A stretch of 64,000 nt of DNA from Ligustrum vulgare. Its lineage: Eukaryota; Streptophyta; Magnoliopsida; Lamiales; Oleaceae. The translations under genes and the position numbers were made by a program. The notes under the pieces are model-generated. The model was given only the letters and a program-made list of their open reading frames with translations, made no database searches and was not told where the DNA came from. Positions 32,535-43,987 of the stretch are shown here, piece by piece (positions within the stretch are counted from its first letter, which is position 1; every line of letters starts with the position of its first letter). Where the stretch lies: the NCBI GenBank assembly GCA_963555705.1, contig OY743169.1, forward strand, positions 49,156,124 through 49,220,123, read 5' to 3'.

Positions 32535-34760
32535 CTATCTTGGATAGGTTGAGGTTCTAGCTCCAAGGTTGCCAAAGATTTGCTGCATCAGCCCATACTC
32601 TTCTATGTTCTCGAAGGTACCCTTGAAATTCTGAATGTCCTCGGCTACCTTAACCTCCACACTTCGCTCCACAAGCTTGAGCCTCTCCTCTCCTGATGTC
32701 AAAGAGTCCTTATCTCTCTGTCGAGCACTCTTTTCTTCCTCTAAATCCTTCTCCAGATCGAAAATTTCATCAAAAAGTTTTCCTTTCATAGCGTTGGATT
32801 CCGCAAGGGCTTCAGCAGTCACATCATGGGCCTGGCATGCATTATCATATTTTTTTACAGAGGTTGGCCACATCCGCCTCTGAAGAGGTTAGATCCTTCT
32901 TCAACTATTCATTATGTTCCTTCAGAGCTCACGAGGAGTTCTTCTCCTCATGGAGAGATTTTTGGGCTGTGAAAAGGGCATCTTTCAGTTCTTTAATCTC
33001 CTACACCATGCCATCCGTATTGCGCAAAGCCAATTTAACGCTTGCTTCCCTCTGCTCAATTCCATAACAGGCCTCTCCATCTCATCGGCAAGGGCTAAAG
33101 TCCTAGCACTCAATGCCTTGATAGCGGCTAGCTTCTGGCCTGACGAGGTTTTTTCAGCAAAGGACTCCTAACCTTCCGACCAGTAGCTATCCATTGCAGT
33201 TACTGCTTTAACAGCATAATCCGGGAGGGAGTTCAAAGCATCAGAATCCATAGTGGATGGCTTGGGAGCAAGGCCTTCTTTAATTTGAGCTAACTCTGAG
33301 GCGATTTCCTGTGTCTTCCTCTCCACATATTCTAGAGGCGGAACATCTGATGCCTCCACGCCTTTGCTAAGTGGGAATCGATCTGCAGATGGGACACCAA
33401 AAGGTGCCTTCGCCTCATGTGACATACCTTTTGGGCCCCTCTTCAACCTTTTTAAAGGTGATTGATATTCTATGGACACCTCCACCACCTCGTCATCGTC
33501 ACCGACTACCTCAGACGAAGCTTGCTGACGGTCCACTTGCTCCTTCCTTTTGGCCTTTTTCTCCTTTCCCGGCCCTCAGCAAGTTTTCGACCATGTTCCT
33601 TCTTGACGGCGAGAAGTTGTGGCCTGAATGGAATTAAAGGCGACAGAGGTAGAATGGCTGGGGGACATAGAGATTCGAGGGCAGAGGCATCCTCAAATGC
33701 CTCTTTTGAAGCCTCGGTAGTCTTTTTGGTCTCCCCCAAATTGAAACCCGCAAATACGGACCTCTGCTTCCTCTCCTCATCGCTTCCAGCAGCCAAAATG
33801 GGAGGGATCTTTTTGGCCTTTAAGCCCTTCAACGATATTTTGGGAAATTCTCTTGACCCTGCAAGGAGTACATTTGGTCAATGAAAAATGTAGCATAGTC
33901 GGATACGTTAAAATAGGGAAGAAGTCAGGGCATACCCATCGCACACATCAGGTCATATTTTACAGAGAGCCTCTTGGAAGTTATCAACTTTTGAAAATCA
34001 CACTGGAACTCAAATAGCTTCTTCACTACCTCCAATTACTCCTTAGGTAGCTGGTGGGCATACGTTTGGCCTATAAAATAAAAAAGAAACACATCAGTAT
34101 AAGGGATTACAATGCAAATTTAGGAATAATTGTGCACCCGCATAAGAAAGCATGAGGACTCACTGGGGCAAGAGAGGATTTGGGGAACCGTTATCTTAGG
34201 AACAGGATCCGAAGGAGTACACTATCAGTCACAGCTGACCCAAAATCACTGAGTCCTCCAATTCTAAAGAGAGGTTGGATGCCCTGTAATGATTGGAGGG
34301 AACTGTCCCCTTGGAGTTAGATAATACCAATCCTTTACATCTGGCTTATTGTCCTTATCCCTCCTTGCAACCTTCTTCAAGGTATATAGGGTATGAATTA
34401 TGTAAAGGGAGATTGGGTAGTCAGGACTCACCTCCTACCAAACTAACAAGGTCCTCACCACCTGGATCCAGAAGTTTGGAGCTACTTGGTAAGGGCATAC
34501 ATTGTAACTCACAAGCAAAGCTCTGAAAAACGGATGAAGAAGCAGGTGCATCCCACATTGAAAAGTGTCGAGAAGTACAGCCACCTGGCCATCCGTAGGA
34601 CAACAGGGTCGGCATGAAGGACTAGGATGTATAACCCGTATCTCCCTTAGCAACCTATATACGAGGGATACTTCGGCGATCCCATTACCCCTCACCTTGG
34701 TTCTCATTTCATTAGACTCCCATAATTCCGGATGAGGTGATGGATCCACATGGTACCTCG
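32535..34760 (-). pseudogene. antisense ORF of the Tat element (putative gypsy-type transposon protein)
   Basis: Downstream of integrase, the opposite strand carries a broken gene. Its start side (34435-34740) has LLLHPFFRALLVSYNVCPYQ and VAPNFWIQ, which I recognise as the conserved HPFF...LLxxYxxxPxQLxPNxW motif of plant proteins annotated as 'putative gypsy type transposon' (PF04195). The middle (33168-33832) is Lys/Glu-rich with nuclear-signal-like stretches. The end (32535-32873) is a coiled coil (DEIFDLEKDLEEEKSARQRD). Antisense additional ORFs in this position are known from Tat-lineage elements such as Grande. At least three frame changes or unspliced introns separate the parts; a MITE at 34764 lies just before the N-terminus. 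Function unknown. Confidence 0.7.
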
Positions 34761-34763
34761 AAG

Positions 34764-35324
34764 TAGAGGTGGCAATGGGCAGAGCCGGCCGCAATGAACT
34801 GACGAGCCGAGCTTAGGCTCGGCTATTTTAACCCTGGCCGAGCTCGGCTCGTTTAGCTCGGATGTTTTTTTTTTTTAAAAAACCTCTCTTACCGTTTTTT
34901 TTTTTTAAAAAAAACCTCTTGTCTTACCGTCTTAAGTTTATTTATTTAGTCGACAATCTTTGATAGCTAAAATATTTGAAATCTTGAATACTAATAAGTA
35001 TAAATATAAGTATAATATTAATAAGTAATAAGTTATGTATTAAATAAATTATTAATAACTTAATAAGTAAAAAAACAATGTTTTTTTTTAGTTTTCAACG
35101 TAAAAAAGCGACGTTTAAAAATTTTTTTTTTTTTTACACCAGTCGGCGAGCCGCTCGGCTCGCCGACTCGTTGAGCTCGTTGGCACGAGCTTGTGGCTCG
35201 TGGTTCAACTACAATGTTTGGCTCGCCCACGAGCTCGTCCGTTTGACGAGCCGAGCCGAGCCGCCCTCGGCTCGTGTTTTCGCGAGCCGAGCCAACGAGC
35301 GGCTCGGCCCGTTTGCCACCTCTA
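34764..35324. mobile_element. hAT-type MITE (561 bp) inside the Tat element
   Basis: Terminal inverted repeat TAGAGGTGGCAA, flanked by CCTCGAAG (34756-34763) and CCTCAAAG (35325-35332), an 8-bp duplication with one change. Both ends are packed with GAGCCGAGC and its complement; the middle is AT-rich. Nearly the same length and terminus as the MITE at 17682-18243. Confidence 0.9.
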
Positions 35325-35630
35325 CCTCAAAGCCTTGTTAACATAATCTACCCATTTCTGCAGTTGGGCAATCTCTTCTTCTGTCAGACTCAACTCCACC
35401 CTATGCGCCTAAAAGGGGCCCTAACCTCCAAACCTGACTCTTGGGGTCCGGATGAAGAACCCAATGCTTCTTCCCCTCTCATGTCCAGAGCAGTTTCGCT
35501 CTGGACTTTCAAAAAGACTCCCCGTCTTCAAACATGAACCTTTGTGCGCGGATTCCTCAAGAAAACCCTTCCACCATCTTCGGCAATTATGGTTCATACA
35601 TAAATGAACCAACTATATTTGAGGGACTAG

Positions 35631-36304
35631 TGTTACGACCCTATGTAAATGAGCTTGACATATCATCTCTGTTGAGGGACCGTGTGGGGCCCATAAGCCA
35701 TACGAAGAACCGTACACTGGATGAGGTTTACATTGCCTAGGCTCCCATTTTTCTGAGGCTATTTGGGACTGGTCTATTGCTGTTATCCGAGCCCAATACC
35801 CAGGACTAGAGGCAAGGCAGGATAGCGTGTCAGGAACACAACCCTCATGCAAGTGGTAGCTTGATGTGATGACTCCTTAATGAAAGGATGTGATGGCGGC
35901 CACTCCCCTACAATAGATAGTAATCATTATAACCAACAGTTGGTTTACCTCATGAACGGTTAGGAGCTTGACATGTGTAAAGGGTTACACGTGTCATCAT
36001 CTGAAACTATTACTTCCACTATAAATAGATAACATGGATTTCCTGGAAAGGGGTAAAACTTAACACTTGAATTGGATATAAAAAATCTCACTCCCTTTTC
36101 TCTCTTTTACACACTTATATTTCCTGCACCCAAATTATATTTACTTGGAAATGAGTAATGACTTAGGTATCGGAGTGCAAACGGGAGTCACCTTGGTCCC
36201 TTTGCATACTGATTGTTTGTCCTAGTGTGCAGGGAGTCTACGTGTTCAAGAGGGAGGGCCTGAGATGTGTTGATCTAAGGTCCTACTAGATTTTGTGGTT
36301 AACA
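35631..36304 (+). repeat. 3' LTR of the plus-strand Tat element
   Basis: Begins TGTTACGACCCTATGTAAAT after a purine-rich tract (TTTGAGGGACTAG, 35618-35630) and ends TTGTGGTTAACA. Length 674 bp. TACTT follows immediately. Confidence 0.95.
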
Positions 36305-36309
36305 TACTT

Positions 36310-37025
36310 AATGCACATCAAATATTTTTAATATTTTTTTTTTCTAAAAACTGTATAAATCAAAAGCAGTTATTTACATATTGATTATCTATTAGATTAA
36401 TATTGAGTCAATATTCTCGTCAAAATAACAACTTAAAAAGAGACCAAACTTGCTAACGAAATGAAGTTGGTTGACTTAATCTCAATAAATTGAAGATGAT
36501 TTTGTTTAAGACTCGGGATTACATTAAGGTGAAATAAGATATATGTCAAGCACATAGCTTTAACATATTTATATTTTCAAAACTATTGTCAACTAAACGA
36601 TGCTTTTAATGTATTACTTCCTCAAATACTTGCTGCGTGTAATTTTTATCAATAATTGAAGTCGAGACTTAAATCTAAAAAAATAATAGCTCTGAAAAAG
36701 TATTGAACACCTTAAAGGCATGCATGTCAGCTCTCTTATCTGCTAAAACAATAAGTTACATATTCTAATAAAAAATATCATAAGTTTCAATGTCTCTTAA
36801 AAATTACTAAACGTGAATATGTAGATTGTGACATTTTACCTTAAAATGTAGACGAATTTGGAAGAAATTAATAATAAATAACAAAAACGATATCACATTT
36901 ATACAATGACATATTAATAAAATATTTGGTGGTCAATATTTATTAGTAACATCATTTTCTTTACAAAAAGGATCAGTACATGCGTAAATAAATATGAAAT
37001 TTATTTTTAATTGTAAAATGCAATA
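36310..37025. other. AT-rich intergenic DNA
   Basis: No ORF, transposon end or repeat that I can support. Confidence 0.5.
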
Positions 37026-37418
37026 ATTAAAATAAAATTAATTGAAGGATAAATAAGAATATAAATTATTTTTGAAAGTATTATGATCCAAAATATTTAT
37101 CAATTCAAGTTATTGTAGAAGTAGTATAGATATAAATATAAATCAATGAACTTTGAAGAGAAAACGACCATCATTAATTTATAAATTTTATTTTAAATTA
37201 TAACATGTTATAATTTAATTAAAATAAAATTAATTGAAGGATAAATAAGAAATTACAAATTATTTTTTAGAGTATTATAATTCAAAATATTTCTCCATTC
37301 AAGTTATTTTAAAGTACTATAGTTATAAAATATAGATCAATAAAATTTGAAGAGATAACCATCATTAAATTAGTTGAAAGGATAAATAAAAATTATAAAT
37401 TATTATTGCGGGTATTAT
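37026..37418 (+). repeat. imperfect tandem duplication, period about 193 bp
   Basis: AATTAAAATAAAATTAATTG begins at about 37026 and again at about 37219, and both copies run to CCATCATTAA. A third partial copy starts near 37370. Identity is perhaps 80-85%, so it is old. AT-rich and non-coding. Confidence 0.75.
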
Positions 37419-37533
37419 CCTACAAAAAAGTATGAAAAGACGTTGTGTAGAAAATTTGCATGTCCTATACATATTTTTAACCACAAAAATTTGAATTCTT
37501 TATTGCTATACTCTAGTGAACGGCATGAAAAGA

Positions 37534-37885
37534 TAAAGATGACAAAAAAATTCGATTCGCTCCACTGATCCGTCGACCCAATCCGATCCGAAAAAATGCC
37601 GATCAGGGGATCAGCGGAGCGGATCGGGGCGGGTCAACAGATCGGGACCGATCCGCCCCGGTTAATTAAAAAAATAAAAAAAATAATTTTTTTAATTTTT
37701 TTTAAAAAAGATTTAATTTAAATTATATATAAAAAATTAAAAAAAAAAAAATGTCGTCGCGGACGGGAGGCCGATCCGCCCCGACTCGACCCGAAAATTG
37801 GCAGATCGCGGGGCGGATCTGGATCTGCTTAAATAATTTCGAGGAGGGGTGGATCGGGGCCCGATCCGCCCCGTTGCCAACACTA
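37534..37885. mobile_element. hAT-type MITE (352 bp)
   Basis: Flanked by TGAAAAGA at 37526-37533 and 37886-37893. The right end read in reverse is TAGTGTTGGCAACGGGGCGG; the left end TAAAGATGACAAA is a decayed version. Ends are rich in GATCCGCCCCG and its complement, with a poly(A/T)-rich centre. The flanking word also recurs at about 37427. Confidence 0.75.
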
Positions 37886-37964
37886 TGAAAAGACATTGTG
37901 TAGAAAATCTGGCTCGTGTATGTTATAAGTGAAATGTAACGTATTATTAATTCTCAGTTTGGCA

Positions 37965-38115
37965 AACATGTTTAAAAAGTATTTTTTTAATATAATTTTT
38001 TAAATCACTTTTTAATTATACGTTTTTTCTCTCTCTATTTTTCAATCATACTTTTCATCTAGAAAACATAAAAAAAAATATATTTTTAAATATAAAACTT
38101 TTAACAAATAGAGTC
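37965..38115. repeat. AT-rich MITE-family copy
   Basis: Contains TTTTTTAAATCACTTTTTAA and TTTTCAATCATACTTTTCAT, shared with 26278-26410 and 40600-40750. Confidence 0.5.
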
Positions 38116-38625
38116 TAAACATCTCACAACTATTATTTCTTATTTTTAACTTTTATAGTACTCAAATTAATCATATTATAATATAATAATAAAATATTCA
38201 GCATATAATTCAAAGATTTTTTCCTCGTTTTCAATCACTTAATCTCCCATCAATCATGGTTCAAAAACTATATTTTTTTTTTTTTATTATCAACAGTCAA
38301 ATAGTGGCTTAGTATTTATGAAACACGATGAGAATCCTAATTTATGAAATTGTGAACTAAAAAGTAGCATTTTTTAACCGCCGCACAATTAGAATTTCAA
38401 CAACATGCATTGAGATGTAGTGATGATACATATAACTTGCGGGTAATCTACCAACCTTCAGTTCTCATCATCTTTACATTTCAATTTTCAACAAAATTTA
38501 TTTGTATTTTATCTTTTAACAATGTTAAGTGTAAGTTTTCTTTACTTTTCGACAACCTTCAATTTTACGCTGTCTTTAATTTTTACAACAATTTACGAAC
38601 GTTGATCTTGACTTTCAAAACGTTC
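38116..38625. other. AT-rich intergenic DNA
   Basis: No gene seen. Partial similarity of 38455-38600 to 40780-40900 (TTTCTTTACTTTT...GATCTTG) suggests another unnamed old repeat. Confidence 0.4.
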
Positions 38626-39089
38626 AATTGTGTGTGGAGATGATAATGAGCCGAGTCGAACTGGCTCGCGAGCTGAAGATCAAGATTCGAACTCGGCTCG
38701 AACTTTTAGGGGCTGAGCTTTTTTTGGTCCGAGCCGAGCCAAAACTCTTCCCAAAAAATAAGGCTCGACTCGAAGTTTAAACTCGAGCTATTCCGAGTCA
38801 AGCCGAGTCAAATCCCGAGCTTTTAATTTATTTTTATTTTTATAACAAAAATCCATAAATTTTGTTTATCAGAAATGTATATATACAACAAGTTGAGCCA
38901 AGTTCGTAGCTGAATTTCAAGGCTCAAGCTCCCATCTACCTTTTTCGGCGGACTTTTTTTTGGCTCGAGCCGAGCCGAGCCAAAGCCCGTCTCTCAAAAA
39001 AAGCTCGGTTCTAGCTTTGGTTTGAAATCTCAAGTCGCGAGACAAGCTAAGCCCGAGCTTTTTCCGAGTCGAGCCCGAGCGGCTCGAGT

Positions 39090-40529
39090 TAGGGCTGTAC
39101 AACGAAATCGCCAAACTAAAATGAAACCGCAATTTCGAAATCGTTGGTTCGGATCCACGCGGACCCGTCAACGTTTCGGATTTGACCCAAATTGAACCGC
39201 TTTTAAATGGTTTGGTTTATGTTTCATTTTTCAAAATCCGTTTCAAACCGCCAACCACCCAAATAATTACAATTAAAATTTAATTTTTTAAATGCAAAAG
39301 AAAGAAAGAAAAAAAAATACAGAATTTTTTTCTACTTTTATTTTCAATTTTACACTTCACTTCAAATTTTTATACACAATACTGTCTTTATTTTCCCCCA
39401 ACTCCAACCTGCCCCAAGGCCCAAACTTACCAAGGCAAACAAAGTGAAAATCTGATAAACTTAGTCACTTATTGCTTCTCGCCCAGAATCATCAAATCAG
39501 AAAAATCAACACTTCAAGGCCTTCCCTAACTAGTTTACCGACCTTTTCTTCTGCTGCGGTGCGAGCTGCGCTCCTTGGTCCTCGTCGCACCGTTTGTCTC
39601 CGGTGGAAATTAACATCATTCGACATGTTGAGGATGAAGGTTTTCGATCTTTTACAAGATATTTTTTTTCAACATTTTTATTTCCTTCAAGAGTGACAGT
39701 TGCTAGAGATATATATATCAATTTTTTTCTTGATGAGAAGAAAAAACTAAGGGATGATTTGAATAAACATAGAGTGTCTTTGACTACTGACTGTTGGACA
39801 TCAATACAAAATCTTAGATACTTGTGTTTGACTGCTCATTGGGTTTATGATAATTGGAGACTGCAAAAAAGAATCATAAACTTCATTCAAGTCCTGAGCC
39901 ATAAGGGTGATTCTCTTTTGTTTGCTAGTTAACTGTAATATAGTTCTTTTTTTATTTTTTTTGTATTTAAAATTAAAATGTAGAGAGATATGGTAACCAA
40001 AGATTGAAGTGTTGGAGCATTGTACAATGTCAAAGGAAGTTACCGTTAGACAAAACATCTTAGAATTGTACTAGAAGTTGCTTATTTTGTATCTATTTTG
40101 GAATCAATAAATCTATTTTATAATGTTGTGATCACTAGTTTGTGTTTTTATGTTATCTATTAGGTTTTTTTGATATTATTGTGATCATTTGCTTGTGTTT
40201 GTGCCTTTACCTTTGTATCTATTTTAGAAGTTGTTTACCTATATGCTTTAATTTTGTTAGTTTTATAACACATATTTGTAATGTCTTTGGGTTATTTGAA
40301 ATTAATTTTGATGTCTTTATTTAAAATTTTATTTCAATAGTTATTTTAACTCAATCTACATATATTAGTTTAGTTTCGTTTGCAAACAACACCAAACCTC
40401 AAAAAATGAGTTGTTTTGGTTTCGTTTAGGAAATGAAATGGTTTAGGTTGGGAAAAAGTCAAACCGCTTTAAACGGTTTAGTTTGAAAAATTATCAAAAA
40501 TCGTCCAAACTAAACCGTTTACACTCCTA
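39090..40529. mobile_element. inner hAT element (1440 bp) with transposase remnant
   Basis: Ends TAGGGCTGTACAACG and, in reverse, TAGGAGTGTAAACGG, flanked by GCTCGAGT (39082-39089) and GCTCGAGC (40530-40537). Subterminal parts carry AAACCGTTT-type words. Unlike the other hAT-type units here it keeps a piece of transposase (39580-39932), which ties the whole TAGGGNTGTANA group to hAT. Confidence 0.85.
39580..39932 (+). pseudogene. hAT transposase fragment
   Basis: About 115 codons open on the plus strand: RDIYINFFLDEKKKLRDDL, then SLTTDCWTSIQNLRYLCLTA, HWVYDNWRLQKRIINF and VLSHKG. The TTDxWTSxQNxxYxxxTAHW pattern is the start of the RNase H-like catalytic region of plant hAT transposases (zinc-finger BED / RICESLEEPER-like). 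The conserved aspartate of TTDCW is present. The BED finger and the C-terminal dimerisation region are gone, so the fragment cannot act alone. It lies within the inner hAT element and reads toward its right end. Confidence 0.85.
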
Positions 40530-40599
40530 GCTCGAGCCGACAAACCATTTTGTCATCCATAATTGTGTTATCTTTTACATTATACTTTTTTATCATTTA

Positions 40600-40750
40600 G
40601 CATGTATTCGGTAAATACAAAAACCTAGTTTATAAATTACATAATTTTCAAAATTATTTTTTAACCACAATATTTTCTCTCTCCAATTTTCAACCACTAC
40701 TTTTTACTTAAAAATCATAAATAAATCAATTTATGAACAAAAAACTGTTA
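40600..40750. repeat. AT-rich MITE-family copy
   Basis: Contains TTTTCTCTCTCCAATTTTCA and ATTATTTTTTAACCACAAT, as in the copies at 26278 and 37965. Confidence 0.5.
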
Positions 40751-41811
40751 ACATTTTCCATTTTTCGATGTATATAACACACATTCCATTCAACGATCAG
40801 CCCTTGAATAAAATTTATGCAATAACCAGTCAATTTATTTGTGTAATTTCTTTACTTTTGACAAACCTTTATTTGTACAATTTGAAATCTAATTTTGATC
40901 TTGTGCACTTGAAAGGCACATATTGTGCGGCACACAAAACCTTGCAAAACACATGTTTAGAAGTTTGCTATCACATCCATAGTGGGGCCTGTGATCATCA
41001 ACAGTATTTTGCCTATCTTTTTAAAAAAATTGTATCCAGGTTTCATGATCAACGCAAAAACCTCTTCATATTTGTCAAAATCCTCTTTTAAGGAAATATT
41101 TAGGTAAAATTTGTAATTGAAAAAATATGTTTTTAATATTTTTTAGTTAAAATATATCGTTGAAAAATGGAGAGAGAAAATGTGTGTAGTTAAAAAATAA
41201 TTTGGAGAATTGTGTAGAAAAAAATATGTTTAAAAATATGTTTGTCAAACGGAAGCCTAGGGTATTCGGCTGGGTCACATCAAGAAATTAAAATTAAAAT
41301 TTGATTTATTTGTGTAAAAAAAAGTATAATTCACATTTTGAGGGTTCGAACTGACCATGTTCCAAACTATTAGTTCAAGTGGTAAATTACAGGATGTACC
41401 TTTCGAAGAACAGGATGAAGGATAATGAAGGTTCTCACAAGTGATGGTAACTCCCGCATGCTACAGGACCAAATCCATTTTAAATTTTTTATTTTTTTCG
41501 ATCCTTCTCCCAATTAGTTCAAGGAGCTGAATGGAGCCTTGTATGTTAAGAGTCCTTTTTGTGGGACACCATAAATTGTCCACTTGCCACGGGCCCGCTT
41601 GACACCTCCCCCTCAAATATGGGGCGACATGTGTCCAAAGTGGGCTCTATATAATTTCTAGTTAGTAAAATCAAGTTGATCCATTTCCATTTTTGTAATA
41701 ATTTAGGATTCTATTTTCATAAAGTAGAAGTCGGACATCATTACTAATTATAATTTGTATTTAGAGTATAACATTATTACTAAAACACTGTAGATTGCTA
41801 TTGTCATCATC
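40751..41811. other. intergenic DNA with one inverted AT-rich MITE copy
   Basis: At 41095-41265 the AT-rich repeat appears inverted (TGAAAAATGGAGAGAGAAAA). The stretch 40780-41090 can be read as 107 codons, but its composition and partial repeat similarity do not support a gene. The remainder shows nothing. Confidence 0.4.
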
Positions 41812-42761
41812 TAGGGGTATAAGCGGTCCGATTTTATCGATTTTTGACTGATTTTAAAATCAAATCGTTTAAATCGATTTGATAAAAACGCAAATCTAAA
41901 CCAAACTATTTAAAACGGTTTGAGAACAGTTTTAGAAAAATTCAAACCTAAACCTAACAGTTTGGTCCGATTTTAAACCACCAATTTCATCAAATATTTT
42001 TTTACATATCTGTTTTTATGCCACTAGTTTATTGATTTCTATATATTAGTATACTTTATTGATAATAATAAATCTAAACGAACTAAATAAATTTACTATA
42101 AATTAAAATACTAATTAAATCAAAATGAAATCACTGTAAAATTACAATATAGTTATTTTTTCTACCCTTTTAAACTATGATGTTACAAATAAACGTTACG
42201 ACAACATCACAATACAAGTCTATAAGGCTAAGAAAAATAATATGATGCCTAATAAGACCTCTGTGATCATCATATCTAGAAAAAAGAATTTAATGATTAG
42301 ATAGAGAGTATAACCTGTTACAATAAAAAAATATTTATTGATTAGATAGTGAGTACATAATGAATATAACAATTATATAAGCTTATCGTTGTCTATTGTT
42401 ATAAACTCAAACCATTCATCAAATATTTAGATGGAGATTATTGAATTTATTTAAATTTTGAAGTATATGAATTGTCTAGTTGGATAATAAATGTAATATA
42501 AATTAACAAAATACCCATATAACTATTGAATTTGACATATTATCCGAATTTTCTAAAATTTTCCTTTTTTCTATATATATATTTTTTGCTGGTCCGATTT
42601 GGCTTCAAACCGCAATTAAAAATTTCAAATCTAAATCAAACAATTCTTGACCGGTTTGGTTCGATTCAAAACCATTTCGTTGACGTGGCACTAATCCGAC
42701 GGTTTCTAAAATGCGGTTTAAGTTCAATTTTTCGGTTTGACGATTTTTTCTTACAGTCCTA
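41812..42761. mobile_element. hAT-type non-autonomous element (950 bp)
   Basis: Flanked by perfect TCATCATC (41804-41811 and 42762-42769). Ends TAGGGGTATAAGCGG and, in reverse, TAGGACTGTAAGAAAAAA. Near both ends are AAACCGTTTNGG-like words; the middle is AT-rich without transposase. Confidence 0.85.
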
Positions 42762-42769
42762 TCATCATC

Positions 42770-43579
42770 AATAGAATTCACAATAATTCGAAGGACACAT
42801 TTTTTTGGACATTTTTAATGTGACATGTTACACATTTATTGGATGGTGAAAATGTAAGTGGTTGGATAGTTATTTTCACCACCCAATGAATATGTGATAT
42901 GTCATAATATCACTTAAAAATGTTTCAAAAAATATCTCCCTACAATTATTCATAGAATTCATGAATGACTTTGAAATGAAAGATTATTCCAATTAGATTA
43001 ATTATAGTGTGTTCAGAAAACCTTTATAAACGATTGTTTATTAATGTCATTTAAAATAGGAACATGTCAATTTTAGTTTGTGCATTTTTAAAAAAGTAGT
43101 GGACGAAAATTTTTAATCAATTGAAATTGTTATTTTTTTAATTTAAAAAGCTTAATAAAATATTTACACATGATCATTTATAAATAATAAACAAGTGATC
43201 GTATATAAATAAAATTAATAAACAAGGCTTTTAGAAGCTAAAAATATGCAGTTTTGCTTAATAACTAAGAAGCAAATCCATAATGATGCGGTAATACCCA
43301 TAAATCATAAGTCAAAACAAACGACAAATAGAGCAGAGACAAAAAGGAATTGTTGACATTCAAAATCGTTAAAGAAAATGTGATGGAGATATCTAAGCAA
43401 TCGACAGAGAAGGCAATACGACACTTGGCATAATGAACATTTAATGTCCCAAAAATTCTATCCATTATTATATTAAATTATTCTCATTTATTGGGACTCA
43501 CTTGAAAGTCGAATAAAATTTTAATTTAGATGACCTGTTGAAGGGGAAATATTTAACATTAAATAATACTTTTAATTTA
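42770..43579. other. AT-rich intergenic DNA
   Basis: No supportable gene or transposon end. Confidence 0.5.
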
Positions 43580-43587
43580 GTTGACGT

Positions 43588-43979
43588 CAGTGTTTAGAAA
43601 ATTGAAAATCGGTTCGAATCAATAAATGCAACGGGTCAGGATCAGAAGGTTCGACTGAGTCGAACCGTTTTCAATTAAAAATTATTTTGAAAACCACTAA
43701 TATTTTTAAAAAACAAGTTATTTTGCATATAAACCAACATTTATTCATTTAGAAAATGAAATCATACGTAAAAGTAGCTTAAAACAATCAAAAATAATTT
43801 AGAACAATTATAAAAATAATTTCAGCAAAAAAAAGAGGTGAAAACTGGGTTTAAAACTCGGACCGGTTTCCAATCCGAGTTTTTAACACAATTTTTTGTG
43901 TGCAGACCGGACAGGTTTTTGGTTGGTTCCCGATTTTCCCGGTTGAACCGGCCAGTGCGATCTGATTCTCCAAACACTG
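43588..43979. mobile_element. hAT-type MITE (392 bp)
   Basis: Ends CAGTGTTTAGAAAA and, in reverse, CAGTGTTTGGAGAA, flanked by GTTGACGT (43580-43587) and GTTGATGT (43980-43987), 8 bp with one change. Subterminal regions have CCGGTTNNNAACCGG-like words. The CAGTG terminus is the common hAT form. Confidence 0.85.
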
Positions 43980-43987
43980 GTTGATGT

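Larger units (their letters stand above)
26652..36304 (+). mobile_element. complete but decayed Tat-type Ty3/gypsy element
   Basis: Two LTRs (26652-27285 and 35631-36304) in direct orientation, TG...CA ends on the 3' copy, and a perfect 5-bp target duplication TACTT at 26647-26651 and 36305-36309. Inside: primer site, leader repeats, gag, protease, part of RT, part of the second RNase H, integrase, then an antisense gene, a Tat-lineage trait. It is full of stops and has lost the catalytic RT region, so it is dead. A hAT MITE inserted later at 34764-35324. Confidence 0.95.
38634..40560. mobile_element. outer hAT-type element, interrupted by another hAT
   Basis: Flanked by perfect 8-bp AATTGTGT (38626-38633 and 40561-40568). 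The left end has GGAGATGATAATGAG and the right end read in reverse has GGATGACAAAATGG. Arms are filled with GGCTCGAGCCGAGCC-type words. Without the insertion at 39090-40529 it would be about 487 bp, a MITE of the same style as 34764-35324. Confidence 0.75.

Noticed and set aside
40768..41091. A 107-codon plus-strand frame
   Set aside because: AT-rich, no motif, partly similar to the non-coding repeat at 38455-38600, and bounded by MITE copies. Treated as chance.
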